Position numbers and translations under genes: made by a program
Source: Penicillus capitatus
Taxonomy: Eukaryota; Chlorophyta
Assembly: GCA_965649825.1 (NCBI GenBank)
Contig: OZ287698.1
Span: forward strand, 1,488,001-1,552,000
DNA length: 64,000 bases
Direction of reading: 5' to 3'
The notes under the pieces: model-generated
Told to the model about the DNA's origin: nothing
Seen by the model: the letters and a program-made list of their open reading frames with translations, nothing else
The model's database searches: none
In this document: positions 47,213 to 60,087 of the stretch, in pieces
Numbering within the stretch: position 1 is the first letter of the stretch
Layout of the letters: every line of letters begins with the position of its first letter

Positions 47213-49015
47213 TCACTCTTCTTCAGAATTCGAATGCGAAAGAGTGAGATGATCGATTCCTTCGATCTCCTTCATCAACTCTCGATCGATCGATTCCGTC
47301 AGCCGTCTCGCCATCGAATGGATGTCAGATCCATCATCCGTCTCTTCTTCCCACGCTTCGTCGGATATCGTCGATGGTTGCTGTTGCAGACGTGGCGTCT
47401 GTGGAGACGACAGGGCAGAGAGTGTTGACAGCAAGGTGGAGGAATGGCTTAGATCGTGATCATTGATTGGAATGCGCTTTGACTGTTCGAGCTGTTTCCT
47501 AAACGCCTCTTCCTGCTGCGTCATAGCTCTCCGCACACTCGACAGCGCATTTCGGACCATATCCCGTTGCTTCTGTATTCTGAACGCTCGTGAGATTTTC
47601 TCCTGCCAAACAGACAGTTGGAGATGACATGACGTTTCGCGTGGAGTGAAAAGACAGCTGACTTCGAATGCGGCATTCTGCTGTTCCAGACCCATGGCAT
47701 CGCGTTCTTGCTTTTCTGCCAATCGTTTTCGCACATTCTCTTGATACTCACGCGCTTTCTCTGCCTTGATACGTATGGCCTCCTCCTTTTCCTGCGACAT
47801 CGAATGGGATGACATCTTTCAGCGTTTGTCGCATGTTACCTGCTGTACGTGCTGCAGGGTGCGTTCCTTCTGCTCTAGTTTCATCGCCAGACGCCTTTGT
47901 CTTTCTTCTTCGCAACGAAGAGATTTATCCAGTGCGTCCTTTTGTCGATGGATCTCTGCCATGTGCTTCTGATAACTCTGCAAACGTCGCTCCCTTTCCA
48001 TTAACTATCGCACACAACGGTCTCACACAAAATCGATTCCGCGCTCGATGACACACGTGATGCCGCTTGGCGAGTTTCCGATCGACTTCTTCCTGTTTCG
48101 TAAACATCGCCGTGCGTTTCTCTTCGATCAGGTGCGCGCTCTGCCTCTTTACGATATCGCGTTTTTGCTGCCGCCTGCTAAATAACCTTCGTTCTAGCGT
48201 CCACTGTCTTTTCCTCCGGTTAGCCATGATTTCCTGTTTCGAACAGTCTTGTTCGTCGAGAGTATGTGTGACGTACGGATCGTCGTCTGGCGTTTTCCTG
48301 TTTCCGCTGGTGTCGCATCAGATCCTCCAACCGTTTCTCCTCTGCCTGATTCTGATTCTGTTCGCGACGAGCGTCGGTTTCGGCTCTGGACGCAGCGAGA
48401 CATCCTCGTTGAGTGCCATCGACATCGGCGACATTTCACTTTCGTCGAGCGCGATCGCGCATGCTCTCTTCGCGTTCCAGCTGTTTACGTGTTTCTCTTT
48501 CTCGACTCTGTTCATCTTTCTGTCTCCACCTGTCATCGCGTTGTCGTGCATATTCTGCTTGTTTCTGCAACTGCGAGACATTCCACGCGATCGATGAGCA
48601 TGATACCGCGACAAACGCACGCACTTGTTGCAAACGTCTGAGCTGTCGAAGCTGCGATCTCTCGGCGCTTTTCTTCAATTCTTCGAGCACACTAAACGGG
48701 CACTGTCTCGAGGTGATGGTCTCGGGGCAATACGAACGCGGGAGGAAGTCCTTCCAGTGGTCGTGTCGACGAAGCTTCCATTGATAACCCCGATCATCCA
48801 ACTTCGAAAAACGTTCGCGTTCTATCTCCGGTGTCGAGGAGGTCGACAAGAGATCTCTCGATGAAGAACAAACGACAGCTCCGAGAATCGAATCGCGTGT
48901 CCTTTCTCTAAAGCGGAACCGCACCAGCTTCGGAAAACGGATCTTTCCGTACCGATTCTTGGATGCGTCGAACGTCGCGTGCGTCTTTGTGTCGGAGAGA
49001 CGATGGTGGACAGAG
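47213..49015 (-). CDS. Long coiled-coil protein of unknown function
   Basis: Minus-strand multi-exon gene, rich in Glu, Gln, Arg and Lys heptads: ERERFSKLDDRGYQWKLRRH, LQKQAEYARQRDDRWRQKDE, HRQKDALDKSLRCEEERQRR, AEKAREYQENVRKRLAEKQE. The N-terminus has a conserved-looking segment HATFDASKNRYGKIRFPKLV before RFRFRERTRDSI, which is not repetitive. The C-terminus is acidic (EEETDDGSDIHSMARRL, LSHSNSEEE). It resembles CCDC-type centrosomal or ciliary proteins in character only; I do not recognise a family. The start exon upstream of 49015 was not fixed. The plus strand opposite this gene shows long open frames that are antisense artefacts of its composition. Confidence 0.6.
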
Positions 49016-50163
49016 TCTGTTTACACCGTCGACCGGAATCTGTATCGTGTCCAAAAACTAGACCCCTTCGCTTTGTCAGCGTCTGTTCTTATCGCTTTGT
49101 GATCTGGAGCAGACCGAAAGGCACAAGTGTCTCGATGCAACCATCGTCGCGGCGTCGACGGATGCGTCGAATGAGGAGAAACGTCGCCTAGTTTAGCGCC
49201 TCTCGGATGACGCTTTTCGTGGCATGAAAACCGTGTTCCTTCTGTACGTAGGCATTCCGTGAGCGCTCTCTACGAGGTGAGGTTTAACTATTGTATTTCG
49301 CTGCCGTCCTAGATCCTTTTCGTCTTGAGGTCACGAAGACGAGAGTTTCACGAGCCTGTATGATTTTGACATTCGCGATTCGGCGTTGAGGAGCATGAAG
49401 CCTTTACACGTGCCACGATTACTGGAACGATGGCGGCGACCCACCGCAATTCGTTCGGTAAAGAGAGATCGCTCAATGCTGTTTGCCAATCAATCGCAAT
49501 GATGTCCTCAGGCGGAGTGAAGGAACGGCGGTAGCATTGAATAATGTAAAAGCATCGTCACCAAAGCTCGACACCGATCCTAAGTGCTTCGCAGCCTTTG
49601 TCCCTGTCATCCGCGCGCTGTCGAATCGACGCCATTCTCTCTGTGATGGAGACATTAAACAGGAACCTGTCATTTTGGCCTGATCTGTCGCCGACGAACC
49701 CCGATTCGTGTACGTCATCGGTAGACAGTCATTCATGTATCATGTGTCTGTCACATCATCCACATGCCAAAGCGGAATACATGTTTGGACAGAATTGGCT
49801 CTGTGCTATCGAGAGATGACGAAGTCCATCGATCGAAATCACTTGTTAACATTTGAACAAAAAGGGTTCTACAGCACCCTTACGCCATTGTACACACACT
49901 GTAGACCTCAAGAGAGAGAGAGAAGTCAAATAAAAACCCCACATGACGCTTCGAATCATTTGGTGTGGATTTCTTCAGAATGCATGCATGCATGCCATAG
50001 GACGATTTCTAGTCTTTTCACGTATGGCCAATCTATTAGGGTCAACCACATTGAGAACGTCGAATGCGCTGTTCAGCGGATAGACAGACATGCATTCGAA
50101 TCTGTCAGCTCAACTGGGAAGTCTGCTAATTCTTACTAAAGTCTGAGCGATTGAGGTGCGTCC
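49016..50163. other. Intergenic region, nothing firm
   Basis: About 1.1 kb. Short open frames on both strands around 49470-49740 match nothing. The stretch 49880-50140 is AT-rich with an (AG)n tract near 49911 and a tgcatgcatgcatgc tract near 49983. It may contain the missing first exon of the coiled-coil gene. Confidence 0.4.
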
Positions 50164-51868
50164 ATGTCTCCGCCTCTGATCAAAAAAAACATGACGCCTG
50201 GACATTCTCTACGGCGACCTCTGGAGAATGTCCAGACGATGTCAAGGATTACAGGAAAGCTGTCTGCAGAAGCAGGTGACAGACATAGAAGAACAAGCAC
50301 GGGTCTGGCATTTGACAACACCAAAGTATCGGAATGAAGTTACCATCGACAGTCCGGAGACCATCGGCGAGATCTTCATCTTCGATCTGGCCATTCTCGT
50401 CCACTTCGCTCAAGAATTGCAGAATCATCCATCCCAACGAGAATCAACCAGCCCTCTTTTGAAATCTCACATCAGCTCGTCGTTCTCCTCAATTCTGTAA
50501 ACGACTGATGACCCGTAATTTAAACAATTGCTCGTGTGGTAGTCATGCCGTCCACGTCGGAGACAGCTTGCCATGGCGACGTGACACAGCACAGCACTTG
50601 CTGCATGCAGCAAGACATTTCCAAGGCACGATGGCTACTCATGATCGCCGTCCACTTCGCATCATTCATGGCAGATGCTTTGGTCGAGATCTCGAGATTC
50701 AGGGATGCAGCAACGTAGCATCCGACAACGTTGTCTGGCGGTGTCATCAATGTCTTTAATGTGGAAAACGAAGCGACAGGGCACGTCGAACGTGCGGTTG
50801 TCAGAGAGCCGCGGCACTGTCATGCTTCACCCGATTTACAGCATATCTCCTCCTATCCCCACACACGCGCTAACCCTAGACACCTATTGAGCACTCAGCA
50901 TAACCTCAAACTGTCCTTGGACCCGAGTTTTGAATAAAGACGTATGCAACGCGAGCCTTATGTACTGAGACAAACACTCTCTTGTGTCCGCAGACGACAT
51001 TCAGATGCCAGAAAGTGTCAGTAGAAGGGCGCTTTCCCTCCTGCGCATCGTCATTGACGACATCCATCATATCAAACCGCCGCTCAGACGATGCATACGA
51101 AGATATCAGTACTTGCGATTAGCAGGTCACTCTCTTTGATGTGACCTTTGCTGTCGATTATGAACAATGATGTGATTGGGCAGTTGTTATGGAAGAGCGT
51201 TTGCTGCTTCCTTATGTGACACCCAAGGAAGTGGAAAACGGGGAATTGGAATTCGATAGGCAGATACTGTTGTAGGATGCATTCCCCATAACATCATGCA
51301 TTCCTGTTAAAATGTGTATGTCTGTGCAGACCCTTCAAAGAAAACTTAAAGTTCGTCTTTTTCCATTTGTACGATGTCAATCCCACGCATGGCTATCCTC
51401 ATATCTTAGCATCAGGCACAGCATCCGGCCCCTTCCCCCTTCGTACTGACGCCGTGTCACCTAGGTCGCATTTCGATGCAGGAGATTTGCTCCGACAATT
51501 CAATCTGGACAATGTCGTTGTTGAAGAATGGTTCTCAGGCCTGCAAGATTTCGTTTCTCACTGAGATTCTGGCTCCCATAGAGCAAACAGGTTGGATCAT
51601 GTGTATCTGCGATGACAGCATACGCTTACTTTGGTTTTTTGGTGGACGTGTAGCAGAGGAGTCTTTTTACTATGCGCCTAGATTCTCCTCTCCAGTGAAG
51701 GAGGCAGCGATGGCCGTGCGTCGCGTCACCCATCCAGCACGCCAGTTGTGTCAGTCCGTTGTCGTGCAGACAATCGCTTTCCCTTTACGCACCAGCTCCC
51801 TCTTGGCCAGTGTGTTCCACCATCTTTTACACACTTTTTTCCCAAAGGCATTTGACGAATCCATCTGA
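50164..51868 (+). other. Probably coding, unresolved plus-strand gene
   Basis: Several open blocks on the plus strand look like exons of one gene: DIEEQARVWHLTTPKYRNEV followed by FDLAILVHFAQELQNH (50280-50430), ARWLLMIAVHFASFMADALV (50620-50680), SRRALSLLRIVIDDIHHIKP (51020-51080), NLKFVFFHLYDVNPTHGYPH (51340-51420), FDAGDLLRQFNLDNVVVEEW (51475-51540) and a long final block to 51868. The pieces are hydrophobic-helical and read like a helical repeat or GTPase-regulator protein, but no domain is recognised and the splices are not worked out. The segment 51138-51145 carries the GATGTGAC motif, as in nearby introns. Confidence 0.35.
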
Positions 51869-52503
51869 GAAGAACAGACGTCCGCTGTTATGTGCACTGC
51901 GGAATGGTGTTATTGCTGTGGAATGGAAGAGGTCATAGGGGATAGGTCTGGTTGTCGGACATGGTGGATAAAGGCAGCAGCAAGACGAAAGCGCGTAGAA
52001 ATGTAGTCTTAGACCGGCCTTGTGTGCTGATGTAGCCTGTCATAGAACGGCTTGGCAACCAACCACTTCTTTTTCTAATCCGTTTTGTTATTTGATGATA
52101 TCCCCATGCCGTATTGTTAGCATCTCATACTCCAGGCCGACGTCCCCATGTGGTGGTGGTGGCGGCAATGGTTTGATTTTAAGTGACTCTTTTTTTGTAT
52201 CAATCCACAGATCGGCCGGTCCATCGGTCTATCAACTGAGTCGCCCTGAGTCGATCAGCCAACCGACTCTGGTGAAACTGATGGAAGTGGCGGCTCGATG
52301 CGTTCGATCATCCGTCCGTCTTCTTTCATGATGATAATGGCTGACACTCGGCTCTATTAGTTTGTTCGTGGCGTTCGTTTGAATAGTCTCTGTTTGTCGT
52401 TCAGGCAGACGCGTACCGCATAGCATTGCTCGTACCCGATTGTGGCATTCGCATCGCGTTTTGTTTCTCTTCGAACTTCTGCGTTTGTTCGTGCGTTTTG
52501 AAG

Positions 52504-53554
52504 ATGGCTGGTTCCGGTACCGCTGATCGCGAAGAGTGCGTTTTTATGGCCAAGTTGGCGGAACAGGCCGAACGATACGACGAGATGGTGGAAGAGGTCC
52601 GCAAGATCGCCAAGATGGTCGAGGACCAGCAGCTGACGGTGGAAGAACGCAATCTTCTCTCCGTCGCTTACAAAAACGTTATCGGTTCGCGCCGTGCCTC
52701 TTGGAGAATTGTTTCGAGCATCGAGCACAAAGAAGAGAGCAAGGGAAACGCAGAACATGTCGCCCGCATTCGCAAGTATCGAGAAGTCGTAAGCTGTCTC
52801 AACTTCACGCCGCCTGCCTTGTCGGTCAGCGTTGCCTAGATTGAAAAAGAGCTGGGTACCATCTGCACAAACATTCTCGAACTGCTGGACGAATTTCTGA
52901 TTCCGACGGCCAGCACCGGAGAGTCCAAAGTATTCTATCTGAAGATGAAAGGGGACTATCACAGATACCTTGCCGAGTTCAAATCGGGGACAGACAAGAA
53001 GGACAGCGCTGACCTCACACTCAATGCTTACAAGGAAGCACAAGTGTGTTTGAGGGAGAGGCTATCGTGGGCAGAGGAGTAACGTGTGTGTGCGTGCAAT
53101 GGCTAGGAAATTGCCTTGTTGGAATTGGCTCCGACACACCCCATTCGTCTGGGACTGGCACTGAACTTCTCTGTTTTCTACTATGAAATTCTCAATTCAC
53201 CCGAAAGAGCATGTCACCTGGCCAAACAGGCAACGATGCAGATGCGTGGGAGATCAGATTCTTGGAGATCTCTGTTTGCTGCTGCAGGCCTTTGACGAAG
53301 CGATTGCCGAACTGGACACTTTGGGAGAGGATTCGTACAAAGACAGCACGCTCATCATGCAACTACTCCGAGATAACCTGACCTTGTGGACATCTGACAT
53401 GCAGGTCGATAAGATCCGGTCACTGTCCGTGATGTGACTGACAGATGTGTACTGTCCTGTCACTGGCAATCGTATACAGGATCAGGAAGCAGACGGCGAC
53501 AAGGCAAAGAAAGAGAACGATGAGGGTGGAGAGGGGTTGCCAAAAGCAGAGTGA
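52504..53554 (+). CDS. 14-3-3 protein (copy A)
   Basis: Phosphoserine/threonine-binding adaptor of about 250 residues in five exons. Conserved 14-3-3 blocks are [94 protein letters not shown] and [20 protein letters not shown]. The ligand-groove residues Lys, Arg and Tyr ([17 protein letters not shown]) are intact. The tail [17 protein letters not shown] is the usual acidic variable end. It is a tandem duplicate of the next gene, with the same introns and strand, and the exons are about 75-85% identical by eye while the introns differ. Both may be functional. 14-3-3 proteins dimerise, so hetero-dimers of the two are possible. Confidence 0.95.
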
Positions 53555-54539
53555 ATGTAAGATCGGTCCATCACCCAATCTATGCATCCGTCCATCATCT
53601 TCCATGTCTTTGGTTTGGGAGTGTCGAGAACGCACATATCGTTTTTCAGAATGTCTGGTTTTCGAGACAGCTTTTTGTTTTGGCATGATTTTGTCGAAAA
53701 TGAGGCAAATCTCTTTATTATAACAAGAAATTGGCATCCCCATCAACGATGATGTGAACACAGGGTTTGTTGGTGGATGAAACAATGATCATCAACTTCC
53801 GAGACGATGATACAAGAACAGACATTAGGATTCCTCTTTGCTGAAAGACATCGCTGAATCGACCGTTTATTGTTCTGGGATGCTTGTTATGAAACAATGA
53901 GGTTTGGTGGTGGTGGCGGTGGTGGCGGTGATGGAACAGACTGTCTGTCTGCTGTCTAAAAGAATGACTCCTTGAGCATCTCATTTATTGTTGCTGTACA
54001 TGCATGCGTACACACATAGTCTAATCTATCTATCTATCTGCCTGCCTACCAACTTACCTGCCTACCCTGCTTGTCCACACACATACCAACACATGCTTCC
54101 TTGCTACCCTCAATGACTTACTTACTTACTGACTAATGGATGTGACTAACATATGTCTTAGCTGCATACCAGTTGTTGACAGCGTGTGGACGGTTCTTTC
54201 TTTTCTGTCTCTTCAGTGGCATCGCAACATCGTCGTTGTTCTTCAATCTCTTAACAGAAGGGGTGGACGACCGATCAACCGACGAGAACATTGAGAGGGC
54301 GTGCCGTGTTGAGAAGAAGACAGATCGTTTGTTATTAACAAGAAGCGACGTACCATCTAGCAATCATAACACATCTGTGCTTGACTGGCTGTCCGATGGA
54401 CTGGTCGACTGATTGCTGATGATCCGTCACATCGCTGACGGTCCCGAGCAACCTGTCACATCTCGTCTCGTCGAGCTGCATTCTCTCCGATTCGATCGTC
54501 GTCGTTTCTTCCGCCGCTGCGTCTCGTATCGCTGTCACG
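53555..54539. other. Intergenic region between 14-3-3 copies, simple repeats
   Basis: Just under 1 kb. It contains a (GGT/GGC)n tract at about 53905-53935, a (TCTA)n/(CTGC)n imperfect tract at about 54015-54075, and CTTA repeats near 54115-54130. The last 130 bp before copy B are more complex and carry GTCACATC at 54426 and 54455. No other gene seen. Confidence 0.7.
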
Positions 54540-55585
54540 ATGAGCACAAACTACGACCGTGAAGAGTGCGTCTACCTGGCGAAACTGGCGGAACAGGCCG
54601 AACGGTACGATGAAATGGTCGAAGAAGTAAAAAAGATCGCAAAGATGGCTGGCGAAAAAGAGCTTTCCGTCGAAGAACGCAATTTGCTGAGTGTCGCCTA
54701 CAAGAATGTCATTGGAGCCCGTCGCGCATCGTGGCGAATCATTTACAGCATTGAACAAAAAGAAGAGACGAAGGGCAATGCCGAACACGTGGCGCGTATT
54801 CAAACCTACCGCTCCGTCGTAAGTACTTCTGTCTGCACTGCGTTCGGTGCGACGTTGACGGCGACGACGTCTCCATGACGCAGGTCGAAAAGGAGCTGAT
54901 GGACATCTGCTCAAGTATTCTGTCTCTCTTGGACGAAAACCTGATTCCCACGTCCTCTAAGGGAGAATCGGAAGTGTTCTATCTGAAGATGAAAGGAGAC
55001 TACCACAGATACTTGGCAGAATTCAAGAGTGCTGATGGAAAGAAGGCGGAGGCTGCAGAGACCTTTGCAGCGTATAAGGCGGCTCAAGTGAGCATTGTGA
55101 TGATGATGGAGGAGGAATTGACGGATGCCTGGCGTCTGTGCTGTGTTCAAGGATATTGCCATCGCTGAATTGTCCCCCACACATCCCATTCGTCTCGGAT
55201 TGGCTCTGAATTTCTCTGTTTTCTATTACGAAATTGAGAATTCGCCTGACAAAGCATGCAAACTTGCAAAGCAGGTGCCGTGTGGATTGCCACCTATACG
55301 GAGGCGGTGATGTGACATCTGGCTGTATGTTCTAGGCCTTTGATGACGCCATTGCAGATTTGGATAAGTTGACCGACGATTCTTACAAGGACAGCACATT
55401 GATCATGCAGCTTCTGAGAGATAATCTAACACTTTGGACATCTGATATGCAGGTACCCTATCCCTGTGAATGCGCATTGCCTCTAAATCCATCCATCCAT
55501 CCCGTTTGACTGTCTTCAGGATCAAGATGCAGGGAAGGAGGGAGGAGATCCAGATGCGGCCGTGGACGGAGAGGCAGAGGCATAG
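54540..55585 (+). CDS. 14-3-3 protein (copy B)
   Basis: Paralogue of copy A with the same five-exon structure and the same 14-3-3 signature blocks ([100 protein letters not shown]). It differs in the N-terminus ([12 protein letters not shown] versus [14 protein letters not shown]) and in the tail ([21 protein letters not shown]). Ligand-binding residues are intact. Its penultimate intron contains GATGTGACATCT 19 bases before the acceptor. The pair likely arose by an old local duplication since intron sequences no longer match. Confidence 0.95.
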
Positions 55586-55941
55586 ATGATGTCTGTCACT
55601 ACCGTTCTTTATGGAAGTTAGGATTCCTCTGTGTCTCGTACGTTTTGTAAAGTCCATGTGGATTTGGCATTAGACAGAAAGCGCTTCGCATTACGCTGTT
55701 TGAATGTTTATTGCTTTCTCTGCTGTTAACATCGATAGCATTCATCCTAAGACATCCATTGGATTAACGGCAGTGGTGTATGAGCTGCTGACACAATACG
55801 GCAGTCAGATAGTTGACAATCAACTCTCTTGAAAGGCCAAAAACAGGCAACAAGCGAACGAACGAACAAGTGAACGGTGGTCTTTCGGGACAGCCCAAAA
55901 ATGCGAGAACAGATAGACAGACAGCGAAATCCCTGCATTTT

Positions 55942-56948
55942 TCAAGCAGCAGATTTCTTGGCTGCGTTCTCGTTCATGAGCATATCGATGAGATTTGCCA
56001 TCTCGTGGTGATCGATCTGCATATCCGCTCCTGCGATGTCCTCAAAGGACTTGTTCATTTTGAAGAAGCGTTCTCTCAGGTGCTCAGGAATGCGTTGCAG
56101 GAAACGTTCAAATTCATTCTTGCTCATCGAAGCATCTCTGTCCATGAATTCCAAATCCTAAACAGGATCAGCACCCCCGACAGGTATTCAGTGATGGGCA
56201 TAATGGAGGATGCATCGATGAGGCACCTGTGCGATTCTCTGCAAGAGCAGTCTTTCGTTTTCCACCGTCAAGCTGTAGATCTTGTCGTACACACCTGTCA
56301 CATCACCAATGACTTGCTTAATATCTGCCCCCGTCTCTTTCGCGAATTCATCGATGGATTGACGGAGATCGGCGAATTGACCCAAGTCTTTCTGCAAAGT
56401 GTCACTGACGGTTTGGAGTTCATCCACCGTCCCTTCCAGCTTATCCACTTGCACAGCCAGTTGTTGATTCGTTGCTTGAAATTGATCGACATCTTTTTCG
56501 AGGGCAGCTGAAGTTTTGGCCAAACGCGCATTCTGTTCCTTAAAACGATTCAGCTGATGTTTCATTCCACCATAGTAACACATCGTCGCTCCTCCAACAA
56601 TGCCACCGACCAATGCAATCGCACCGGCAATGAAGCCCATCGAATCGACCACCTACGAGACCATTTTCGCTGTCCGTCACTGATCCTTACTCTCGACAAT
56701 ATTCACGAGAGTGCTGCTGCATGTGTACTCACATATGCTGCGAATCCCAAGATGAGGACGAGCACAGCGGCAACGCCGAGTCCGGGTCCCACGAGTCCCG
56801 TGATGGGATTGCCGCCACAGTTCTCGTAGAAGAATCCGCCACTTGTCTGTTCGACTTCATCTTTGGCACCGCTAGATTCGCCTGTTGCCAGTGGCTTGTT
56901 TTCAGATTCTTTAACGTCGACGACGATTGGCTTCGATTCCGTCGCCAT
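55942..56948 (-). CDS. Membrane-anchored coiled-coil protein
   Basis: Three exons by frame: a first exon with MATESKPIVVDVKESENK and a hydrophobic segment (GLVGPGLGVAAVLVLILGFA); a second with another hydrophobic segment (SMGFIAGAIALVGGIVGGAT) and a long coiled coil (RFKEQNARLAKTSAALEKDV, TNQQLAVQVDKLEGTVDELQ, LQKDLGQFADLRQSIDEFAK); a last one reading LEFMDRDASMSKNEFERFLQ, a degenerate EF-hand-like helix-loop-helix, and ending NAAKKSAA. So the protein has two membrane segments in a hairpin, then a long soluble coiled coil, then an EF-hand-like tail. The family looks conserved in stramenopile-type genomes in my recollection, but I cannot name it. Location and partners unknown. Confidence 0.65.
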
Positions 56949-57427
56949 GTTCGCGTCTCTGCACGGTTCGAAAATGAAAGCTTGGATACAATTCGCGTCA
57001 GCCGCGTCCGAGGCCGCCGGATGGGACACGATATGACGCGACGCGGTCCATTATCGTGCCTAGATGTCTCTGGAACGGTATTTTGTCAAGAATTGCGAAC
57101 AGCCCATGAACTGCTGACCGTCCAGCAGCGAACTTCATGGAGGTTAGACTGGTTCTGACCTAAAATCATCCGACCGACTGTTTCAGTACGCCTTTTGTCG
57201 CAGCACCTTTTCACAGCAGACGACGAAGACCAACGCCGTCTGCAAACACTGTTCGCACACGGAACGTGTTGAGCTAGCTAAACGACCAACGGACGCACAC
57301 GTATGTCCTGACCACGCTCGCCATCTGTCAAGGAATCTCTACCCGGATCCTTCTGTTCTGCAGTCACAGAGCGGAACGCCACCGAAGGCATTGCAGTTGA
57401 CGACAAGTGTGCGTTTCTGTAGCTAAC

Positions 57428-58821
57428 ATGAAGACAGCATCCGTCTACTTCGCATGCATTCTCCTCGCATCAGCGTTTTCTCAAGTGACACACGTGCGCC
57501 GTACCTGTCGCTGTGTCCAACGTGTCGTTGCTGGGGTGACAGGTCTGGGCTGGGTCGTTCTATGGTTTGTGCTATACGCCTTTTCGCGCGTTTGGTGTTT
57601 GCCCAACGGATGCTGAAGTTGAGGCGGACGTCGCAATTCTCTTGCGTCATACGACTCGTGTTCGCATCTACTCGACAGAGTGCCGAAATGTTAACAAGAT
57701 TCTGTTAAAGCATTCGTCCATGGGCAGAATGAGTGTTCTCTTTGGTGTCTACCTCGACAATCGCCCGACCGATCAGCAAGAGGTGGATTACTTGATCGAA
57801 GCCCTCCAGGCGTATCCGAATGCAAAGATCGAGGGTGTTGTCGTCGGAAATGAAGTGATGTATCGCAACACGCTTCATAAACAGACACTCATACAACGCA
57901 TCCATGAAGTGCGAGGGAAAGTTCGAGCGGTCGGCTATGCGACGGGGAATCCGAGTTACCAGACAGCTCCAGTCTATGCGGTGGAGATCTTTCCAATTCC
58001 GGAGATCGGCGGCGCGTCGGACATGCTCGGTCTGAACATCCACCCGTTCTATCGACCCGATCTGCAAAATCACCCCGATCCAGAAATCATGTCGGATCGC
58101 ATTCTCAAAGCAGCCGTTGAGCAGATCGAGCTGTACCAGAGTTTAATGCCCAACAAGCCAATCATCGTGACAGAGATTGGATGGCCCACGCATTCGGATG
58201 CCTCAGAGTTGCACCGGGGTGACCCCATCGTTGCTTTGAAGTTTATGAAGGTGCGCTCGACCCTTACCTCTTTGCACCGCCTCCCCCTAAGAGGATCTGT
58301 CTGTATCGTGCCAGAAATTCACAGCGTACAGTCAGCAAAAAGCAATTCACTTCTACTACTTCGAACTCTTCGATTCGCCATGGAAGAAAGCGATGTTCCC
58401 GAGCAACCAAAACACTATGTCTGAATTCAACTTCGGCGTCTACCAAGCGGATAGAGTGACGATGAAGCAACTGCCTGTTGGGTGTTCCGGCTGTGGACAT
58501 GCGGAGCCATCGTCCTATGGCTCGCCCGTTTCGACGCATGAAGTGTCACAAGCTTCTTCGGCAGAGGCCTATGCACATTCTGAGGCGACAGCACATGGAC
58601 AGGGTGCCGCTTTTAGTGAAGCTGTGGCACAGGCTCACGCATCGAATCAGCAAGGCCATGCATCGGCCGACGCGCATTCTGTGGCTGTCGTTCACGGACC
58701 GGGCCATGCGATATCCGATTCCGTGGCCGAGGTACATGTCCCTGGCACTCAACACTTCTTTCCCCCGGCCGATGCTATTGCGAAACCGGGACAGCCCTAT
58801 CGTAAAATGATGCGTCTGTGA
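57428..58821 (+). CDS. GH17 family beta-1,3-glucanase (secreted), with repetitive tail
   Basis: Cell-wall glucan hydrolase or glucanosyltransferase of glycoside hydrolase family 17. A signal peptide (MKTASVYFACILLASAFSQ) in exon 1 joins VWAGSFYGLCYTPFRAFGVC across an intron. The barrel continues with RIYSTECRN, VVVGNEVMYRN (acid/base Glu in GNE), MLGLNIHPFYRP, IIVTEIGWPTHS (nucleophile Glu) and HFYYFELFDSPWK. Both catalytic glutamates and the aromatic substrate residues are present, so it should be active. After residue 350 there is a low-complexity Ala/Ser/His-rich tail (AYAHSEATAHGQGAAF, AHASNQQGHASADAHS), which may be glycosylated or wall-binding. GH17 enzymes remodel or degrade beta-1,3-glucans, the main storage or wall glucans of stramenopiles and plants. 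Confidence 0.92.
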
Positions 58822-60087
58822 GATCGATCGATGGCGTAATGGTTGGATCTCGCTGCACACACGACGCTATTTACTCATCACGTACACACTCGCTCGACAG
58901 AATGCTTCGCTGTCGTATCGTGCGCAGTGCTGGAATCTGTCAGTTTTATTTTTATAATTGGCTGCTGGTTATCCGCGGCTTTTCTTTTGTGCCTGCACAA
59001 TCACATTTGATTTCTATTCGCAAGACCTCCGATGAAGATTGCTAGGAAGATGTTCAAGATTATCTGTCACCTGGATGCAGGGTTGGAAGGAAACGTGTTG
59101 GACAATGGCGCCTCACATACACGCTATCATTCTCCGCTCTGTCCAACGCAGGGAAGTCCATTCTCCGCTTTTGATTTCTGGAATAAGCGTGCGTAGATCT
59201 TCCGGAATCGCTCACCTGAAATAATACCTTCAATAAGCTAAAGAGCCACCATTGCCCGTTTTCTGACTCTATCCGGCCGGACAAGAAATGTGTTGATGTC
59301 TTTGTGTTATTATCATGATCTTTTGGTGGTAGAAGTGGAATGGCGACGTCAACGAAATTCTTAACTATGAAGACATGTCATTCAAGGATCTCGTTCAATG
59401 AAAGAGGAGGCTCTGTAAAAAACTAGATTCCATGATTACACGCGCTCCCTGCACAAACGCAGACCGCATTTCCAATGAACGCAGGAAATGTTCCGAATCG
59501 TATTGAGAAACGGCAGTAATGGCTGTCTCTTGTTCAAAGTCGTGGTCATCATCGGTCTCTTACCATCACAATCCCAGTCCACCTAGTACCACGACAGAAA
59601 AATGACTGTTGTGGGCTAGAACCAACCGCAGTTCAGGTACAAAAAATGTCCTATCTCTGTTATTTCCTTTACCCACATGTGTTATTGTTCATCAGGTATG
59701 CACAACATAAAGGCAGTCTCGAACGCTATGACGGACTTGGCGAAGTGATCAATGATCGGATGGTCAAACACAACTGTGTAGGTTTTTGCTCTTGAAGACA
59801 TGCGCTGGGAGAAAAGATCGACGAGGATGAAATACTTCTTGCTCTAAGACATAAACATCACCGTCAGAGAGACAGTCTACAAAACTAGTTGACAAAACAC
59901 AGGAGCTAACCAGTCAAGTCTCTCTGTAACTTGTCTTCTTCATTCGCCAAGCGAACAAGACAACAATCGCAATACCCCAATACGTGTCTCCTACCCATGT
60001 CAAGAATCGTGAAAACATGTTACCCCCACCACCCCACCCCACCATTGAGTCTTAAACGGACGATCCCGAGACATATGCATCTCAACA
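58822..60087. other. Intergenic region, no firm gene
   Basis: About 1.3 kb. An ATG at 59033 opens a 56-codon frame (MKIARKMFKIICHLDAGLEG...), not recognised. A minus-strand frame at 59060-59284 is its antisense. The rest has many stops and is AT-rich, with an ACCCCC/CACCCC-rich patch at 60022-60042. Confidence 0.45.

Noticed and set aside
48067-48784. Plus-strand open frames rich in Cys, Ser and Arg opposite the coiled-coil gene
   Set aside because: They are antisense to Glu/Arg/Gln-rich coiled-coil exons, show no start context or domain, and disappear where the coiled coil ends.
54015-54075. Telomere-like or satellite array
   Set aside because: It is an imperfect TCTA/CTGC microsatellite of about 60 bp, not a telomeric unit.
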